DNA of 64,000 bases from Choricystis sp. odSpoLacu1 (Eukaryota; Chlorophyta; Trebouxiophyceae). The position numbers and the translations under genes were made by a program. Under the pieces are notes generated by a model. It did not search any database and had not been told where the DNA came from. It saw nothing but the letters and a program-made list of their open reading frames with translations. Below, one piece after another: positions 33,713 to 44,101 of the stretch. Positions within the stretch are counted from its first letter, which is position 1. Each line of letters starts with the position of its first letter. The DNA is taken from contig OY253651.1 of NCBI GenBank assembly GCA_958009055.1, forward strand, positions 372,001-436,000, written 5' to 3'.

Positions 33713-35996
33713 TCACGCCGCCGACGCCGCCGCCTTGGCGTCCGCCTCCGTCAACGGCCCCACAGACCACCCAGACAGAGCGTCCGCATCTCCGTCCCCG
33801 GGGGACAGGCGCAGCAGGGAGGCGTGGTAGCGCGTGAGCGTGGGGCGGTGGCCGACGCTCACATACGTGACCCCCGCCCCCCGCAGCGCGGCATACATGG
33901 CGGCCTCGTTGGACACATCAAGTGCAGACGTGGATTCATCCATCAGCACGAGGGCGGGGCGGGCGAGGAGGACGCGCGCAAAGGCCAGGCGTTGCTGTTC
34001 GCCGAGGGACAGCATGGAGGCCCAATCAGCAACAGCGTCCAACCCTGTCCCAGCCACTCTGCATGATGGATCAGCCCTGTCCAGCAGGCCGCCCAGGCGC
34101 ACGGTGCGCAGGGCGGCCGCCATGTCGGCGTCGGAGGGAGGGGGGGCGGGAGGAGTGCGCGCGCGTGGCGCGCGCGGCGCCGTTGCCGGAGTCACGCTCA
34201 CCACTTCCGTCGGGCGCGCTCGTCCACCCGGGGTACAGCAGCTGGTCCCTCAAGCTGCCCAGTACGACGTACGGTCGCTGGGGGACGAAGAAGACGTCCC
34301 CCCCGCCGACACGGGTGATGGTGCCTGATCCGTCGGACCACAGCCCCGCGGCGGCACGCAGGATGGACGTCTTGCCCGCGCCCGACGGCCCCATGATGAG
34401 CAGGGAGTCACCCGAATCTACGTCAAACGTCAGACCGGACACTAGGGGGCGGGCGGGGCCTGCCGTGGCGGCGCCCGGCGGGAAGAGGGTGACGCGGTCG
34501 ACCTGCAGGAGTGGGGCGGCACCGGCCCCACCCTTCTCCACCAACACCACCCCGCCGCGCGCATCCTTGGCAGCGTCCACCGCTTCCGAGAACTCGCCCA
34601 GACGGTCCACAACAGCAGAAAAGCCGGCCAAGGATTCAAGTTGGTAGACGACGAGGGAGACGTCGCTTAACACGTGGTTAAAGGCGGACGACGATTGTTG
34701 GATGACGCCCAGTTCGATGGCGCCCCGAAAGTACAACGGCGCCACGACGGCGGCAGGCAGGATCATGATGAGGTAGCGGTAGAGGGAGGTGAAGAAGGAC
34801 AGGTTGCGCGAGGTGGAGAGGAGTTGGAGACCGTTGGCGACGGCGGCGGCCAGGCGCGACCGCAGCGTGGTGCCTTCCCCTGCTTCTCCTCCATAGAAGG
34901 CCACCGACTCTGCATTTTCACACACACGCAGCAGGGCGTACCGTAGGTCGGCTTCAGCCGCCTCCTGCGCAAAGTTGAGCTTGATGAGGGGGCGGCCGAG
35001 CCAGAGCGAGGTGGCGGTGCCGCCAACTGAGTAGATGAGCAAAGCCGCATACAGTGGCGGATAGATCGAGGCCAGAATGCCGGAGAAGGACACCAGGTCG
35101 ACGGCGGCGGAGAGCAGGGTCAGGGCGAGCCCCAGGAAGGCGTCTGTGAAGGCACCCACATCCGCTGCTATGCGTTGGTCCGGGTTGTCCACTTTGCCCC
35201 CCGTCGCCAGCCGGTAGAAGGACCGGTTGGCCAGGTAGTCGGCGGTCAGGCGGTCGGTCAACCACTGGCGCCACTCGAGGGCGAGGCGGGATTGCAGGTA
35301 GTCTCGGAACACAAAAACGGGAATGCCAGCAGCCAGGGCGCCCAACCACTTGAACAGCATGGTGGTGAAGCGGGCGGCGTCCTTCTCGGAGAGTGCGTTG
35401 AAGAAGTCGCGGTTGAGGAAGTTGAAGAGGACGCTGGGTGTGTGGGGTGGGTGGGTGGGTTAAATGGACGAAAAGAAAGAGGCATTCGACCCCTTGCCAC
35501 TCTCTCTCTCATCTTCTCTCACCTGACGCCCGTCGTGCCCAACGTCAGCCCCACGACGGCGGCCAACCTCCAGCGCGCCTTGTTGGCGACGGCGGGGTCG
35601 GACCAGTAAGGGGCGGCGAGCTGAGTGGAGGGAGAAGAAGGGGGTGGGTCATCGATGTTGGTTGGATGACCAAACTCCCGCCGTTTGCGTTAGTGCACAC
35701 TGTCAAACACACGTCTCAAAACACATGTCTCTCTCCCTCTCTCTCACCTTGAACGCGCGCGACGCGATGACGCGCAGGTCGACCGACGGCCCTTCTCGCA
35801 CAGCCCCCGCGTCGAGGGCCGGGGCGCCACCATCGTCCACGGGGGCGGCCCGCGTGGCCAGCACGCGATCACGCAGCACGCGTTGCGTGCCGGGCACGAG
35901 GGCTGGGCGACGGGCGGGGCGGGGCGGGGGCGCCGGCCGGCGCGGCAGCGGTGGCGGCAGCGGTCGGCCGCGCGGCGCCAGGGTGGTGGGGCGCAT
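33713..35996 (-). CDS. ABC half-transporter, ABCD2/SbmA-BacA type
   Basis: The exons are 35996-35748, 35621-35523 and 35433-33713. The membrane domain shows LNRDFFNALSEKDAARF, FRDYLQSRLALEWRQWLTD and NPDQRIAADVGAFTDAF, typical of the SbmA/BacA-YddA family and plant ABCD2 (chloroplast-predicted). The nucleotide-binding domain has Walker A GPSGAGKT, PQRPY, the signature LSLGEQQRLAFAR, Walker B LVLMDESTSALD, and a switch His in VSVGHRPTL. Two frame breaks occur. An extra A in AAA (35581-35583) interrupts YWSDPAVANK/ARWRLAAVVG, and an extra C in the seven-C run at 34140-34146 interrupts the region before DADMAAALRTV. The Arg/Pro-rich N-terminus could be a transit peptide. Confidence 0.85.
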
Positions 35997-36126
35997 TGCG
36001 TGTGTGATGTGGGTGTGGAGCAAGGATACGGTCCAGGCGACAGGAAACAGCGCCCCCCACGCACCGGCTGGCGCAGGCGAAAGAGAGAGAGTGTTTTGCC
36101 CTCTCGCTCGATCGACCACAGCTCGA

Positions 36127-37508
36127 ATGCCGCGACAACCCTACCCTACCTCCCTCGACGCGCCGGCCCGCCGGCGCGTCGACGCGGCCTCTGAGTTGTC
36201 GCACGCAAGTCGTCAGGCCACGTTGCTTGCCGCCCGCCGGCGCCTGCGCACGGGAGGCGCCCCCCCAGTCGTCGACGCGGTGGGCACGGCCGCAGCAGCA
36301 GCAGCAGCCTTGGTTGAGGCTGCCTGCACGCCGACAGACCTGCTGGCCCGTGTCACGGATCTGCGTCGAGCGGTGGCGCACGGCGATCCGCAGGCTGCGG
36401 CGGCTGCTGTGCCTGCAGCGCCAGCGTTGGCGTCCGCGCTCTCGTCCCGCACAGTCGCCGCAGAGGCTGCCTGGGCGCTGGGATCCATGGCGGCCAGTGA
36501 CTGCGACGCTGCGCGAGCAGCTGTCGTGGACTGTGCGTTGCCGCGGCTGACTGCAGCCGCTGCGGGTGGGGGTGAAGTGGCGGCGTGGGCCGTCGGCAAC
36601 ATTTCAGCAGGCGCCGACGCCACCACTGCTGCCGCCCTGGCAGCCGCAGGCACCCTGGCCGCCCTGTTGACCGCTGCCTCCAACTCGCCCGACGTCCAGA
36701 CGGCGGCCGTGGCTGCGTGGGCGGCGTCGGTAACTGCTCGTGCGATGGCAGATGTGCGCGCTGCCGTCACTCGCGACCCCCGCGTGCCTGCAGCCGCCGT
36801 CACCTCTCTCACGCGCGCCGGTGACGAATGCGGGTGGGCTCTGGCCGCCCTGGCGGCGTGCGGGTCGCGCGCCGCGGCCGCGCTGGCCGACGCCGGGGCG
36901 GCCCCGACGCTCGCGCGCGCGCGCTCGCTCACCACCCCACCCCCGGCCTCATCCGGGCGGCCGGCCACTTGCTGGCGCGTGCTCCCGCCCCGTCCGTGGC
37001 CGCGTTTGCGGGCGTGCCGGGCGCGTTGGCAGCGCTGGCGCGCGCGGTGGTGTCGCCACCCGCTCACACCGCTGCAGAAGCCGCCTGGGCACTGGCCAGC
37101 GCGGCGGCGGGGGGTGGCACCACCGCTGCGTCCGCGTTGGCGTCGGCTGGTGGCATCGAAGCCGGCCTCGCAGCGGCCGCCAGCGGCAGCGGGCTCGCGC
37201 CGCGGGAGGGGGCCGCGTTGTTGACGGCGCTCGTCGCTGCGCGCGCTGCCCCGCCACACGCCGCCCTGGCTCCCGCCACGGCCGCCGCGCTGGCCGTGCC
37301 CACCGCCCGCCCCTTTGCGGTGGGCCTGGCGGCCGCTGCGCTGGACGTGGATGGCGTTGGCGCGGCAGCCGCGCTTGCTGTGCCGGAGTGGCGCGACGGG
37401 CTGCGCGCGGCCGCGGCGGCCGGCTGCGACACCGCGGCACGCATTCTGGCGCGCGCGGGATGGAGTGGGAGATGGGATGCATGTTTTGTGGGCACACACT
37501 GTGCGTGA
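36127..37508 (+). CDS. Armadillo-repeat protein resembling importin-alpha
   Basis: The protein starts MPRQPYPTSLDAPARRR and has a basic importin-beta-binding-like segment (ASRQATLLAARRRLR). ARM repeats follow, with the importin-alpha-type spacing AAEAAWALGSMAAS, EVAAWAVGNISAGAD, VQTAAVAAWAAS and TAAEAAWALASAA. The asparagine ladder that binds classical NLS peptides is largely absent, so it is better called importin-alpha-like (compare TMCO6-type proteins) than a karyopherin. The frame breaks near 36912-36922 in a CG-repeat. Removing one CG joins ALARARS to LAHHPTPGLIRAAGHLLAR. It is 52 bases from the convergent PA2G4 stop and divergent from ABCD2. Confidence 0.7.
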
Positions 37509-37560
37509 TTGTTCCTGTTTTTCTTCAACAAAAAACCCACCCACCCAATCCTCTCTCCCC

Positions 37561-39146
37561 TCACGCTGCCACCGCCTTGGCCGCCGCCTTCTTCTTCTTC
37601 TTGGTCTTCAGCGAGGACGCCAGCAACATTTTGAGGTCGGCGTCCTCCACCTTTTTGTCGGTGGGGGCGTCCTGGTGGGGCGCGCCCGTCACGCGGTCGG
37701 AGCCGTTGGGCAGCAGCAGCACGGTCGCCTTGAACTGGGCAACGCGGGCGCCCGACTTTTCGTGCAGCACGGGGTAGGAGTGCAGCAGGCCGTGGTTGAC
37801 GCATTCCACGAGGCCCAGGCGGGCGCCGGGCGTCTCCAGGGAGCGCAAGCAAAACGGCATGGTCGAAAACCGGCGCGACACCTCGGACAGCACGCCGCGC
37901 GCGGCTTTCAGCTTCAGGCTGTACCCCCCCTCCAGCGCGCGCTTGTACACGGTGGTCGCCCTCTCGTCGTGCACCTTGGCCCGGCCGTCCCCGGTGGACA
38001 GCACGATGTCGATGGCCCACGCCTCGTTTTCGTCAAACACGTCCCCCGTGTCTTTGGGCGGGGGCGGTGCGTTGGCACTGTCCTCCACGTGCCGCGACAG
38101 CAGGCACTTGTCGCCGTCGATGACAAACTGGGCCAGTTTGTGGGAGAGGACGCCTTCCACGACGGTGAGGCCGAAGGCGGCAGCGACCTTTTCCAGGACG
38201 GGGGCGACGTCGGCCAGTTTCTTGCCGGGGCGCACGCACCGCAGCGCGGCCTCCATCGCGGTGGCTGCGCCGGCCAGCAGGTCGGCGTCCCTGCCCGTCA
38301 CGGGGCCCAGGACCAGGGTGTGGCCGACGACCGCGATCCAGCCGTCGATGTGGGCACCAAGATCGATTTTGACGACGTCCCCGTCAGCCAGCGTGGTCGC
38401 GTCGTCGCCCTGGGGGCAGTAGTGGCCGACCACCGAGTTGATGGACAGGCAGGTGGGGAAGGCGATGCCCTTCTCCAGCTTCTTGCCTTTGTAGACTTTG
38501 GAGCAGAGGCTGTGGGTGGGTGGGTGGGTGGGTGAGGGTCGACGGCTTGTGTGTTTGCTGCGCATGTGCTGCCAATCGTGGCGACGCGTCTCCCACAGGT
38601 TGCCCCAAACACACACAGGCAATTGAGCAGCATGTGCTGACCGCGCGCACGCGTGTGGCGGGGCCAGTTCAACACCCAAACCCAGCACCAACCAAAACGA
38701 CTCACTCGTCGATCACAGCGTCGCCCTTCGCGCACACGTCCACCAGCTTGGCGCCCGGCTTGCACTCCTCGATGACGGCCTTGAGGGCAGCTGTGTTGGG
38801 TGATAGTGGGGTGGGAGAAAGGGAATGAGGATGAGTGAGGGCGCGGGGCGGCCGCGTCTACTCGGACAAATCGTTGCCGATTGGGGGTCGAGCGAAAAAA
38901 GAAAACAAAAGCCCTCCTCCCCCCTCCACACTGACCATTCGCGATCTCAGCGGCCGCCTTGTACTTGGTGACGACGTCAGACTGTGGGAATGAGTGGGAG
39001 GGTGCACGAGTGAGTGTGAGAGACCGTGCTTTTGCCGCGGTCCGGGCCGCCGGTCGTTTCGCCCGGTTGCCGTTCCCTCGCGTCCCCCCCCACACAACAC
39101 GCACGTTGGTCAGGTCCAGCTCCTGCTCGCTGCCCGCGTCCGACAT
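37561..39146 (-). CDS. PA2G4: PA2G4/EBP1, methionine-aminopeptidase-like protein
   Basis: EBP1 binds the ribosome tunnel exit and regulates growth. It has the pita-bread fold but lacks peptidase activity. The exons are 39146-39105, 38981-38936, 38790-38706 and 38509-37561, giving 373 residues. The family N-terminus DVVTKYKAAAEIAN is followed by VDVCAKGDAVID, KGIAFPTCLSINSVVGHYCP, GDVVKIDLGAHIDGWIAVVGHT and AWAIDIVLSTGDG, then the C-terminal lysine-rich tail (KTKKKKKAAAK) typical of the family. The MetAP metal ligands are incomplete, as expected for EBP1. All introns are short, with consensus ends. Confidence 0.94.
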
Positions 39147-39323
39147 GGTGGTGCGCGGTGCAAAAAGGGGTGGTGAAGAAGGGAAAGAGAGAGGGAGGAG
39201 GGGACGCGCGGGCAGGAGGAAGAGATGGGAGTTTGTGAAGAGTCGTTTTTTTTCGACGCGCTCCATTGTCTTTGCTTGTTTTCTCTTGTGCTCGTCCCGC
39301 GCCCTCTCTTCCACACACACACG

Positions 39324-39815
39324 ATGACGCTGTGGACGCTTTGCCAGGTGTGTGCGTGTGTGTGTGTGTGTGCGTGCGGTTCGGCGAGCGCGCGCGTGCA
39401 GCACAGGCAAAAAGGGCACGCTGGTTTTCAGTCGCGCGCATCAGTTTCAGTCCACACCACCCACACGACCCAACCCACACAGGCCGCCCTGCTCGTCGTC
39501 AACGGCCTGGCCGTGTTCAACAACGACCGCTGCCTGGAGAAGTGGGGGCTGGGCCACTCCCTCGTCGGCCGCGGCGACAGCCTGACCGCAGGCCCGGGGC
39601 TGCTTCGGCGCCAGGTGGTCGAGTTTCTGCACGCGGTGACGTATTTGAGGGGTGAGTGGAGTGTGGTTGTGTATGCGAGAGAGTTGGATCGGGATCAAGG
39701 CGGCAGTTTTTCTGAGACTTAAAAAACTCACGCCCTCTCTTCCCCCACCCCTCCTTCAGTCCCACTCATCCCCATCAATGCCATCGTCATCATCGTCAAG
39801 CTGCTGTTTGGTTGA
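39324..39815 (+). CDS. YOS1: YOS1/IER3IP1, ER-Golgi transport membrane protein
   Basis: Yos1 associates with Yip1-Yif1 in COPII vesicle transport. The exons are 39324-39347, 39483-39651 and 39760-39815, giving 82 residues, the family's usual length. The protein reads MTLWTLCQAALLVVNGLAVF (first membrane span), then NDRCLEKWGLGHS, VVEFLHAVTYLR, and a second span VPLIPINAIVIIVKLLFG at the very C-terminus. This matches human IER3IP1 throughout. The first exon is only eight codons. It is divergent from PA2G4 with 177 bases between the starts. Confidence 0.95.
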
Positions 39816-39911
39816 GAGAGAGAGAGAGGGAGCGTGAGAGAATCGTGTAGGCACTGTGTAGTTTTGATTTGTTTTCGACACCAAAAAAAAAAAAACGCTC
39901 TTTTCTTCTCT

Positions 39912-41816
39912 TCACACGTCCACCGCCGACATCCCCCTGTTCCCCACCGCCCCCCCCCCGCTCCAGCCAGTGAGCCAGCTGGCCCAGGCCGCGCGGATGC
40001 TTGCGCGCGCCCGCCGTGACTTCGTCGGCCGACGGCCGCACCTCGACGCGAGAGTGGGGGCGCAGCGCGGCGGCCGCAGCCGCGGACGGTGGGGGGGGCC
40101 GCCCCCGCGCGCCCTTCCCCTGGAGTCACCAGTCCCGCCGCCACCAGCCGCTGAAACGCGGCCCAGGCAGCCCCCCGCCCCCTGTCTGCGTCGGGGCCGT
40201 AGCCGCCCGCGCCCAAGGAGGCGTAGAGCGACCACGCCGCGTCAAAGGAGGCGCGGCCTTTCGAGGCTGCCACGCGGGCCAGGCACGCCAACACGAACAC
40301 CTCCAGCACGGACGCCGACCGCACCGCATCCACCAGGTCGCGCTGGCGGGACCGCAGGGCGGCCAGGGCGGTGGTGATGTCGGTGGGCGTGGGCGCACGG
40401 TGGGAGAGGGCGGCGACAGACGCGACCTGGACTGCCGCCACCGCCGCGTCCCCTGCAGACAGCAGACCAAAGAAGTCGGCTTCATCCAGGGCGGAGGTGA
40501 CGGTGGGGGTGGCCAGGGACGCGTCGACGGCAGCATTCCAGGCGGCCGCGTCGGCAGGAGTGAGGGAGGGTGGCGCGCCGGCGGACGGCAGCGACAGTGA
40601 CTCGCGCAGCACGCCCGCCCCGGTGTCGGGGGGGGGCGGCCACACCGCGGGCGCGTAGGCGGGGACAGCGGCGCTGGTGTCGTCGCCGTCAGCATTCACA
40701 TCCACGCCCCCGCCCGGGCGGGGCAGGTAGAGGACGCGCCCCGAAAAGCGGGAGCGCACCCGTTTCTCCAACAGGTCCACACAATCGATGCGGGCACTCA
40801 CCCCAACCAAGGCGGCCGCCACGCGGGCCCCCGACACGCGGTCGCACAGGTTGTAGAGCAGGGCTTGGCGGGAGCGGCGGGCAAAGGCGTCTAGCTCGTC
40901 TAAGACAAAGACGGCTGCCCGTTTTGCAGACGCGAGTTGGGCTAAAACATCAGCAAAGAAGCCGATGTTTTCGTCGTGCGACGCCGACCGCTCAAAGGGC
41001 AGCCCAAACTGGGCGCACAGCTGGCGGGCGGCTTCGCGGAAGGCGACGCGTTCCTCCCAGTGCAGGAGGCCGGAGAGGCGCACGACGCCGACGCGGGGGG
41101 GGGGGCGCGCCCTCGGGCAGGGTCGCCCCCACAGCCAGGGTGGAGGTGCAGCCGACACGCACCTTGACAGCGCGCAGGACACGCTCAACCACCAGCGTCT
41201 TGCCTGCGCCGCGGGGGCCGACAAGGAGGGCAGACGTCGAGCCGTGGGGGAGGGTGACAGCGTCACCGACCACCCGCCCCAGCGACTCCGCCACCGACGC
41301 TGCCGATGGGCGCAGGGTCAGCGTGGTGGCGGCGTCCCCCGTGGGCCAAAGCAGGCGGGCGCGGATGGAGGTGGCGGCGGCAGACGCGGCAAGACGGGGG
41401 AGGGGAGTGACGGCGGGAGGCGGGGGGGTCACCGCTGAGGCCGCCTTGCCCCGAGGCGATGGCCGCGCTTTCGGCGATGCGGCCGTCTGCTTGACGCGCT
41501 TGGCGGCGGGTGGGGAGGGGGCGGACGGGGAGGAGGGGGCGGCGCGTTTGGCGGGCTGATGGGAGGGTGGGGGGAAAAGTGTGTGCGGGATGAAGGGCGT
41601 GGGTGGGCGCCCTTTTTTTGACATACACGCGCGGTGCAGGCCATGATGGTTGCGTGTGGTGGGCGATGGGTGCAGAGAGGAGGGGGCGCGGCGCGGCGCG
41701 GCAGCCACCGATTGAATTCAATCGGCAGTCGCATTAACGCGCGCTGTCTCCTCCCTCACCTTGGCGTCGGCCGCGCCGCCGCGCACTGGGGCGCGTTTGC
41801 GGGCGCCGGCGCGCAT
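39912..41816 (-). CDS. ORC4: Origin recognition complex subunit 4
   Basis: ORC4 is an AAA+ subunit of the replication-origin binding complex. Exon 1 (41816-41760) encodes MRAGARKRAPVRGGAADAK and exon 2 starts at 41555. Walker A is VGPRGAGKTLVV (about residue 131), then RLSGLLHWEERVAFREAARQL and SHDENIGFFADVLA. Walker B is VFVLDELDAFA (about 233), followed by LLYNLCDRV, ALVGVSARIDCVDLLEKRVRSRF and the winged-helix part (ASVLEVFVLACLARVAASKG). The frame breaks in three poly-C runs on the coding strand's complement: 41095-41105, 40091-40098 and 39950-39959. One base fewer in each gives a continuous protein ending GNRGMSAVDV at 39912. Confidence 0.85.
41708..41725. repeat. Perfect 18-base palindrome in ORC4 intron 1
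   Basis: CCGATTGAATTCAATCGG reads identically on both strands and includes an EcoRI site. It lies in the ORC4 intron (41556-41759), in a locally AT-rich patch. Confidence 0.9.
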
Positions 41817-41905
41817 GTTGGGCGTGCGTGTGCGTGTGTGTGTGAGGGGAGAGGGAGTGTGTTGCCCGCGAGAGTGTGGGAAAAAATAAACAGCACGCGA
41901 TGCGC

Positions 41906-41910
41906 TTACA
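41906..41910 (-). promoter_or_regulatory. TGTAA polyadenylation-like signal for ADPRM
   Basis: TGTAA on the minus strand lies about 27 bases past the ADPRM stop codon, a position typical for the chlorophyte signal. Confidence 0.45.
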
Positions 41911-41936
41911 GTCTCCCGCTCCTCTCTCTCTTCACT

Positions 41937-42962
41937 CTACGCCCGCGGCGCCAGCGCCCACTCGCACGACGCCACCCCCCGCCCCCGCACGCGGATGCGG
42001 TCGTCATACAAGTCCAGGGTGGCGTAGCAGTCGTGGCCGGGCGCTGTCTCCAAGACTGCGGCAAACACGCGGTAGTGAAGACCCGCCTCCTCACACGTCA
42101 CTCCGCCGTCCCTGTGTGCGTGCCCCCCCAACACCGCGGCCACGACGCCCGTCCCATGCGTGTTCAGCACTCTCCTCACTGCGTCATGGTTCCATAGCAG
42201 GCAGACGGGGGGCGCGGTGGCGGGGTGGAGGGGTTGGTGGATGGCGATCAACGCGCGCTCCCCAGCGGCACGTGCCGCACTCAGCTCCCCATCCAGCCAC
42301 GCCAGCTGGGCGTCGGACACGCCTCCACCAAACGCGACAAAGCGGCGATTCTCTCCCACCAGCCCATCGGCGCTGTTTTTGTTGGGGTTGGGGTTGTGGC
42401 GGGCGAGTAGTCCAGCAGCTGCTTTGGCATTCGGATGATCGGGGGCGCGCCCTGTGACTGCCACGTCGTACCCATCCAACACGACCAACCTCCACCCGGG
42501 CGCAATGAGAGTGGACGAGTACGAGTGGTCGGTGGAGCCGCCCCCCATGCCCAGCACCCGGTTGGCCAGGGGGCGGCCAAGATAGGTCAAACAGTGATTG
42601 CCAATCGTGTGGTGATGGGAAGCTCCTGCGATTTTCAACGCTGCCACCACTCTGTCCAGCAGGGCGGGTGCCGTGTCCTTGGGCTGGAACCCATCGATCA
42701 CGTCGCCCAGGCCTAGGACTGCGTTGACGCCCTCGTCGCGCCACGCGGTGGCAGCGCGCGCGGCGCCGTCGACGGCCGCGCGATAATACCTTGGCCTGCC
42801 GCTAAACCCAGCACCGTCCGGTATGTCGGCCGCCTGGATGTCAGCCAGCACGCCGATGCGGGCGCGCGGCGCGGGCGGTGGGGGCAGTGGGGCTGCGCCG
42901 GCCGAGTCGGCCGCACGCGCGGCGACGGCGCGCGGGGAGGTGGGGGTGGACATGCCACGCAT
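41937..42962 (-). CDS. ADPRM: Mn-dependent ADP-ribose/CDP-alcohol diphosphatase (calcineurin-like)
   Basis: ADPRM hydrolyses ADP-ribose and CDP-choline-type substrates. The gene is a single exon of 341 residues. Metallophosphatase motifs appear in order: RIGVLADIQAADIPDG (family-specific), GLGDVIDGF, HHTIGNHCLTYLGR, IAIHQPLHP and VLGGHAHRDGG. The spacing between the motifs and the long YDVAVTGRAPDHPNA insert match plant and animal ADPRM. There is a possible second start at residue 4. It lies tandem between ORC4 and the nuclease gene on the same strand. Confidence 0.92.
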   Translation of the reverse strand: MRGMSTPTSPRAVAARAADSAGAAPLPPPPAPRARIGVLADIQAADIPDGAGFSGRPRYYRAAVDGAARAATAWRDEGVNAVLGLGDVIDGFQPKDTAPALLDRVVAALKIAGASHHHTIGNHCLTYLGRPLANRVLGMGGGSTDHSYSSTLIAPGWRLVVLDGYDVAVTGRAPDHPNAKAAAGLLARHNPNPNKNSADGLVGENRRFVAFGGGVSDAQLAWLDGELSAARAAGERALIAIHQPLHPATAPPVCLLWNHDAVRRVLNTHGTGVVAAVLGGHAHRDGGVTCEEAGLHYRVFAAVLETAPGHDCYATLDLYDDRIRVRGRGVASCEWALAPRA

Positions 42963-43075
42963 TTGACGGCCCGCTGCTGTCAGGGCGCGCGCGGCGTGGC
43001 GAATGTGGGGGGAGAGAGAGGAGGAAGCAGGAAAACCGAATCAGAGTTGTGTTGTTTCACTCGTGCGTCGTTCTC

Positions 43076-43981
43076 TCACTCTGCCGGCGCTCGCCAACCC
43101 GCTGCTTCTGCTTCAGCCACACTGTCAAAGCAGCGCTCCCCCCGCCTGTTGATCTTGACAGAGGCGTACAACCGGTCCGCTGGCACATAGTAGATCCTCT
43201 GGCCTCTGCTAGAGATGTTGCCCTTGATCTTGTCGCACGTCGGCTCGGGTGTCGTCGGAGCGGACGCCGCCACCGCCTCCGACCCGCTGCGCAGCCAACC
43301 GCCACGCGGCCTGGGCGCCCCCTTTGGCGCAGCCTCCGCGCGCGCCGCCACCGCCTCCAGCTGCGCGATGCGCGCTTCACGCCGCCACTCGGCGGGCTGC
43401 AGAAACGGGCCCGCCCACACGCCCGCGTGTGCGGCCCGGGCGCGCGCCTGGGCGTCTGCGTACGCGCCACGCGAGTATTGGGGCAGCTCGACCGCGAGGC
43501 CGCGTTCGACGAGGGTGCGTCCCGCGTCGGTGCCAGAGGGGCCAGCGCAGGAAGCGACGGCGCGTCCATACTGGTCGCCACCCTTCACGCTGCACGTCAC
43601 GTCACGCAAGTCGCCCAGTGCGATGGCCAGGCCGTCCGTGGCTGCGTCGCCACAGGGGTAGTCGGCGCCGTCGTCACCGCGGCAGGCCTGCTTTTTTTCG
43701 GGGGCGTCCACACCCCACGACCGCACGCGGCGGGTGACGCCATCGGCCGACGTCAAGTCTAACGTGTCACCGTCAGCCAGGCGGGCGGTGTCATGGAGGG
43801 TGGTGCCGTGAGGCGGGGCGGGCGCGGCAGCAGCGAGGGCGGAGGGCAGGGGCAGTAGCGCCAGTGTGGCGACCAGAGCGGTCGCCAGCTGATGAGTGCG
43901 TGGAGGCTTGGCGATGGATGCATGGCACTCGATGCACGGTGTGAGAGTGGCTGGAGGGCGTGCAGGCCAGCGGGGCAGCAT
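43076..43981 (-). CDS. Thermonuclease-like (SNase) protein with bacterial-type C-terminal domain
   Basis: The gene is a single exon of 301 residues. A hydrophobic stretch (ALVATLALLPLPSALAAAAPA) looks like a signal or thylakoid-transfer segment. The SNase domain (about 58-195) keeps the catalytic set: DGDTLDLTS, RVRSWGVDAPEKKQ (Arg, Asp, Glu), DQYGRAVAS (Arg) and TLVERGLAVE. The last 50 residues (CDKIKGNISSRGQRIYYVPA to EAEAAGWRAPAE) match the small C-terminal KGNI-type domain often fused to bacterial SNases. The architecture is therefore bacterial, suggesting descent from an endosymbiont or lateral transfer (inference). It is divergent from the helicase gene by 120 bases. Confidence 0.85.
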   Translation of the reverse strand: MLPRWPARPPATLTPCIECHASIAKPPRTHQLATALVATLALLPLPSALAAAAPAPPHGTTLHDTARLADGDTLDLTSADGVTRRVRSWGVDAPEKKQACRGDDGADYPCGDAATDGLAIALGDLRDVTCSVKGGDQYGRAVASCAGPSGTDAGRTLVERGLAVELPQYSRGAYADAQARARAAHAGVWAGPFLQPAEWRREARIAQLEAVAARAEAAPKGAPRPRGGWLRSGSEAVAASAPTTPEPTCDKIKGNISSRGQRIYYVPADRLYASVKINRRGERCFDSVAEAEAAGWRAPAE

Positions 43982-44101
43982 TGAAAAAGGGGGGACAGCG
44001 TTTTCAATGTGTCTCAGTCAGAAAAACCGAAACGTCGTTTTCTTGTTGTTTTTTCGCAATTGGGCCGCCGTGCCCGGGCGCCTCACACCCCAGGCGCCAT
44101 C

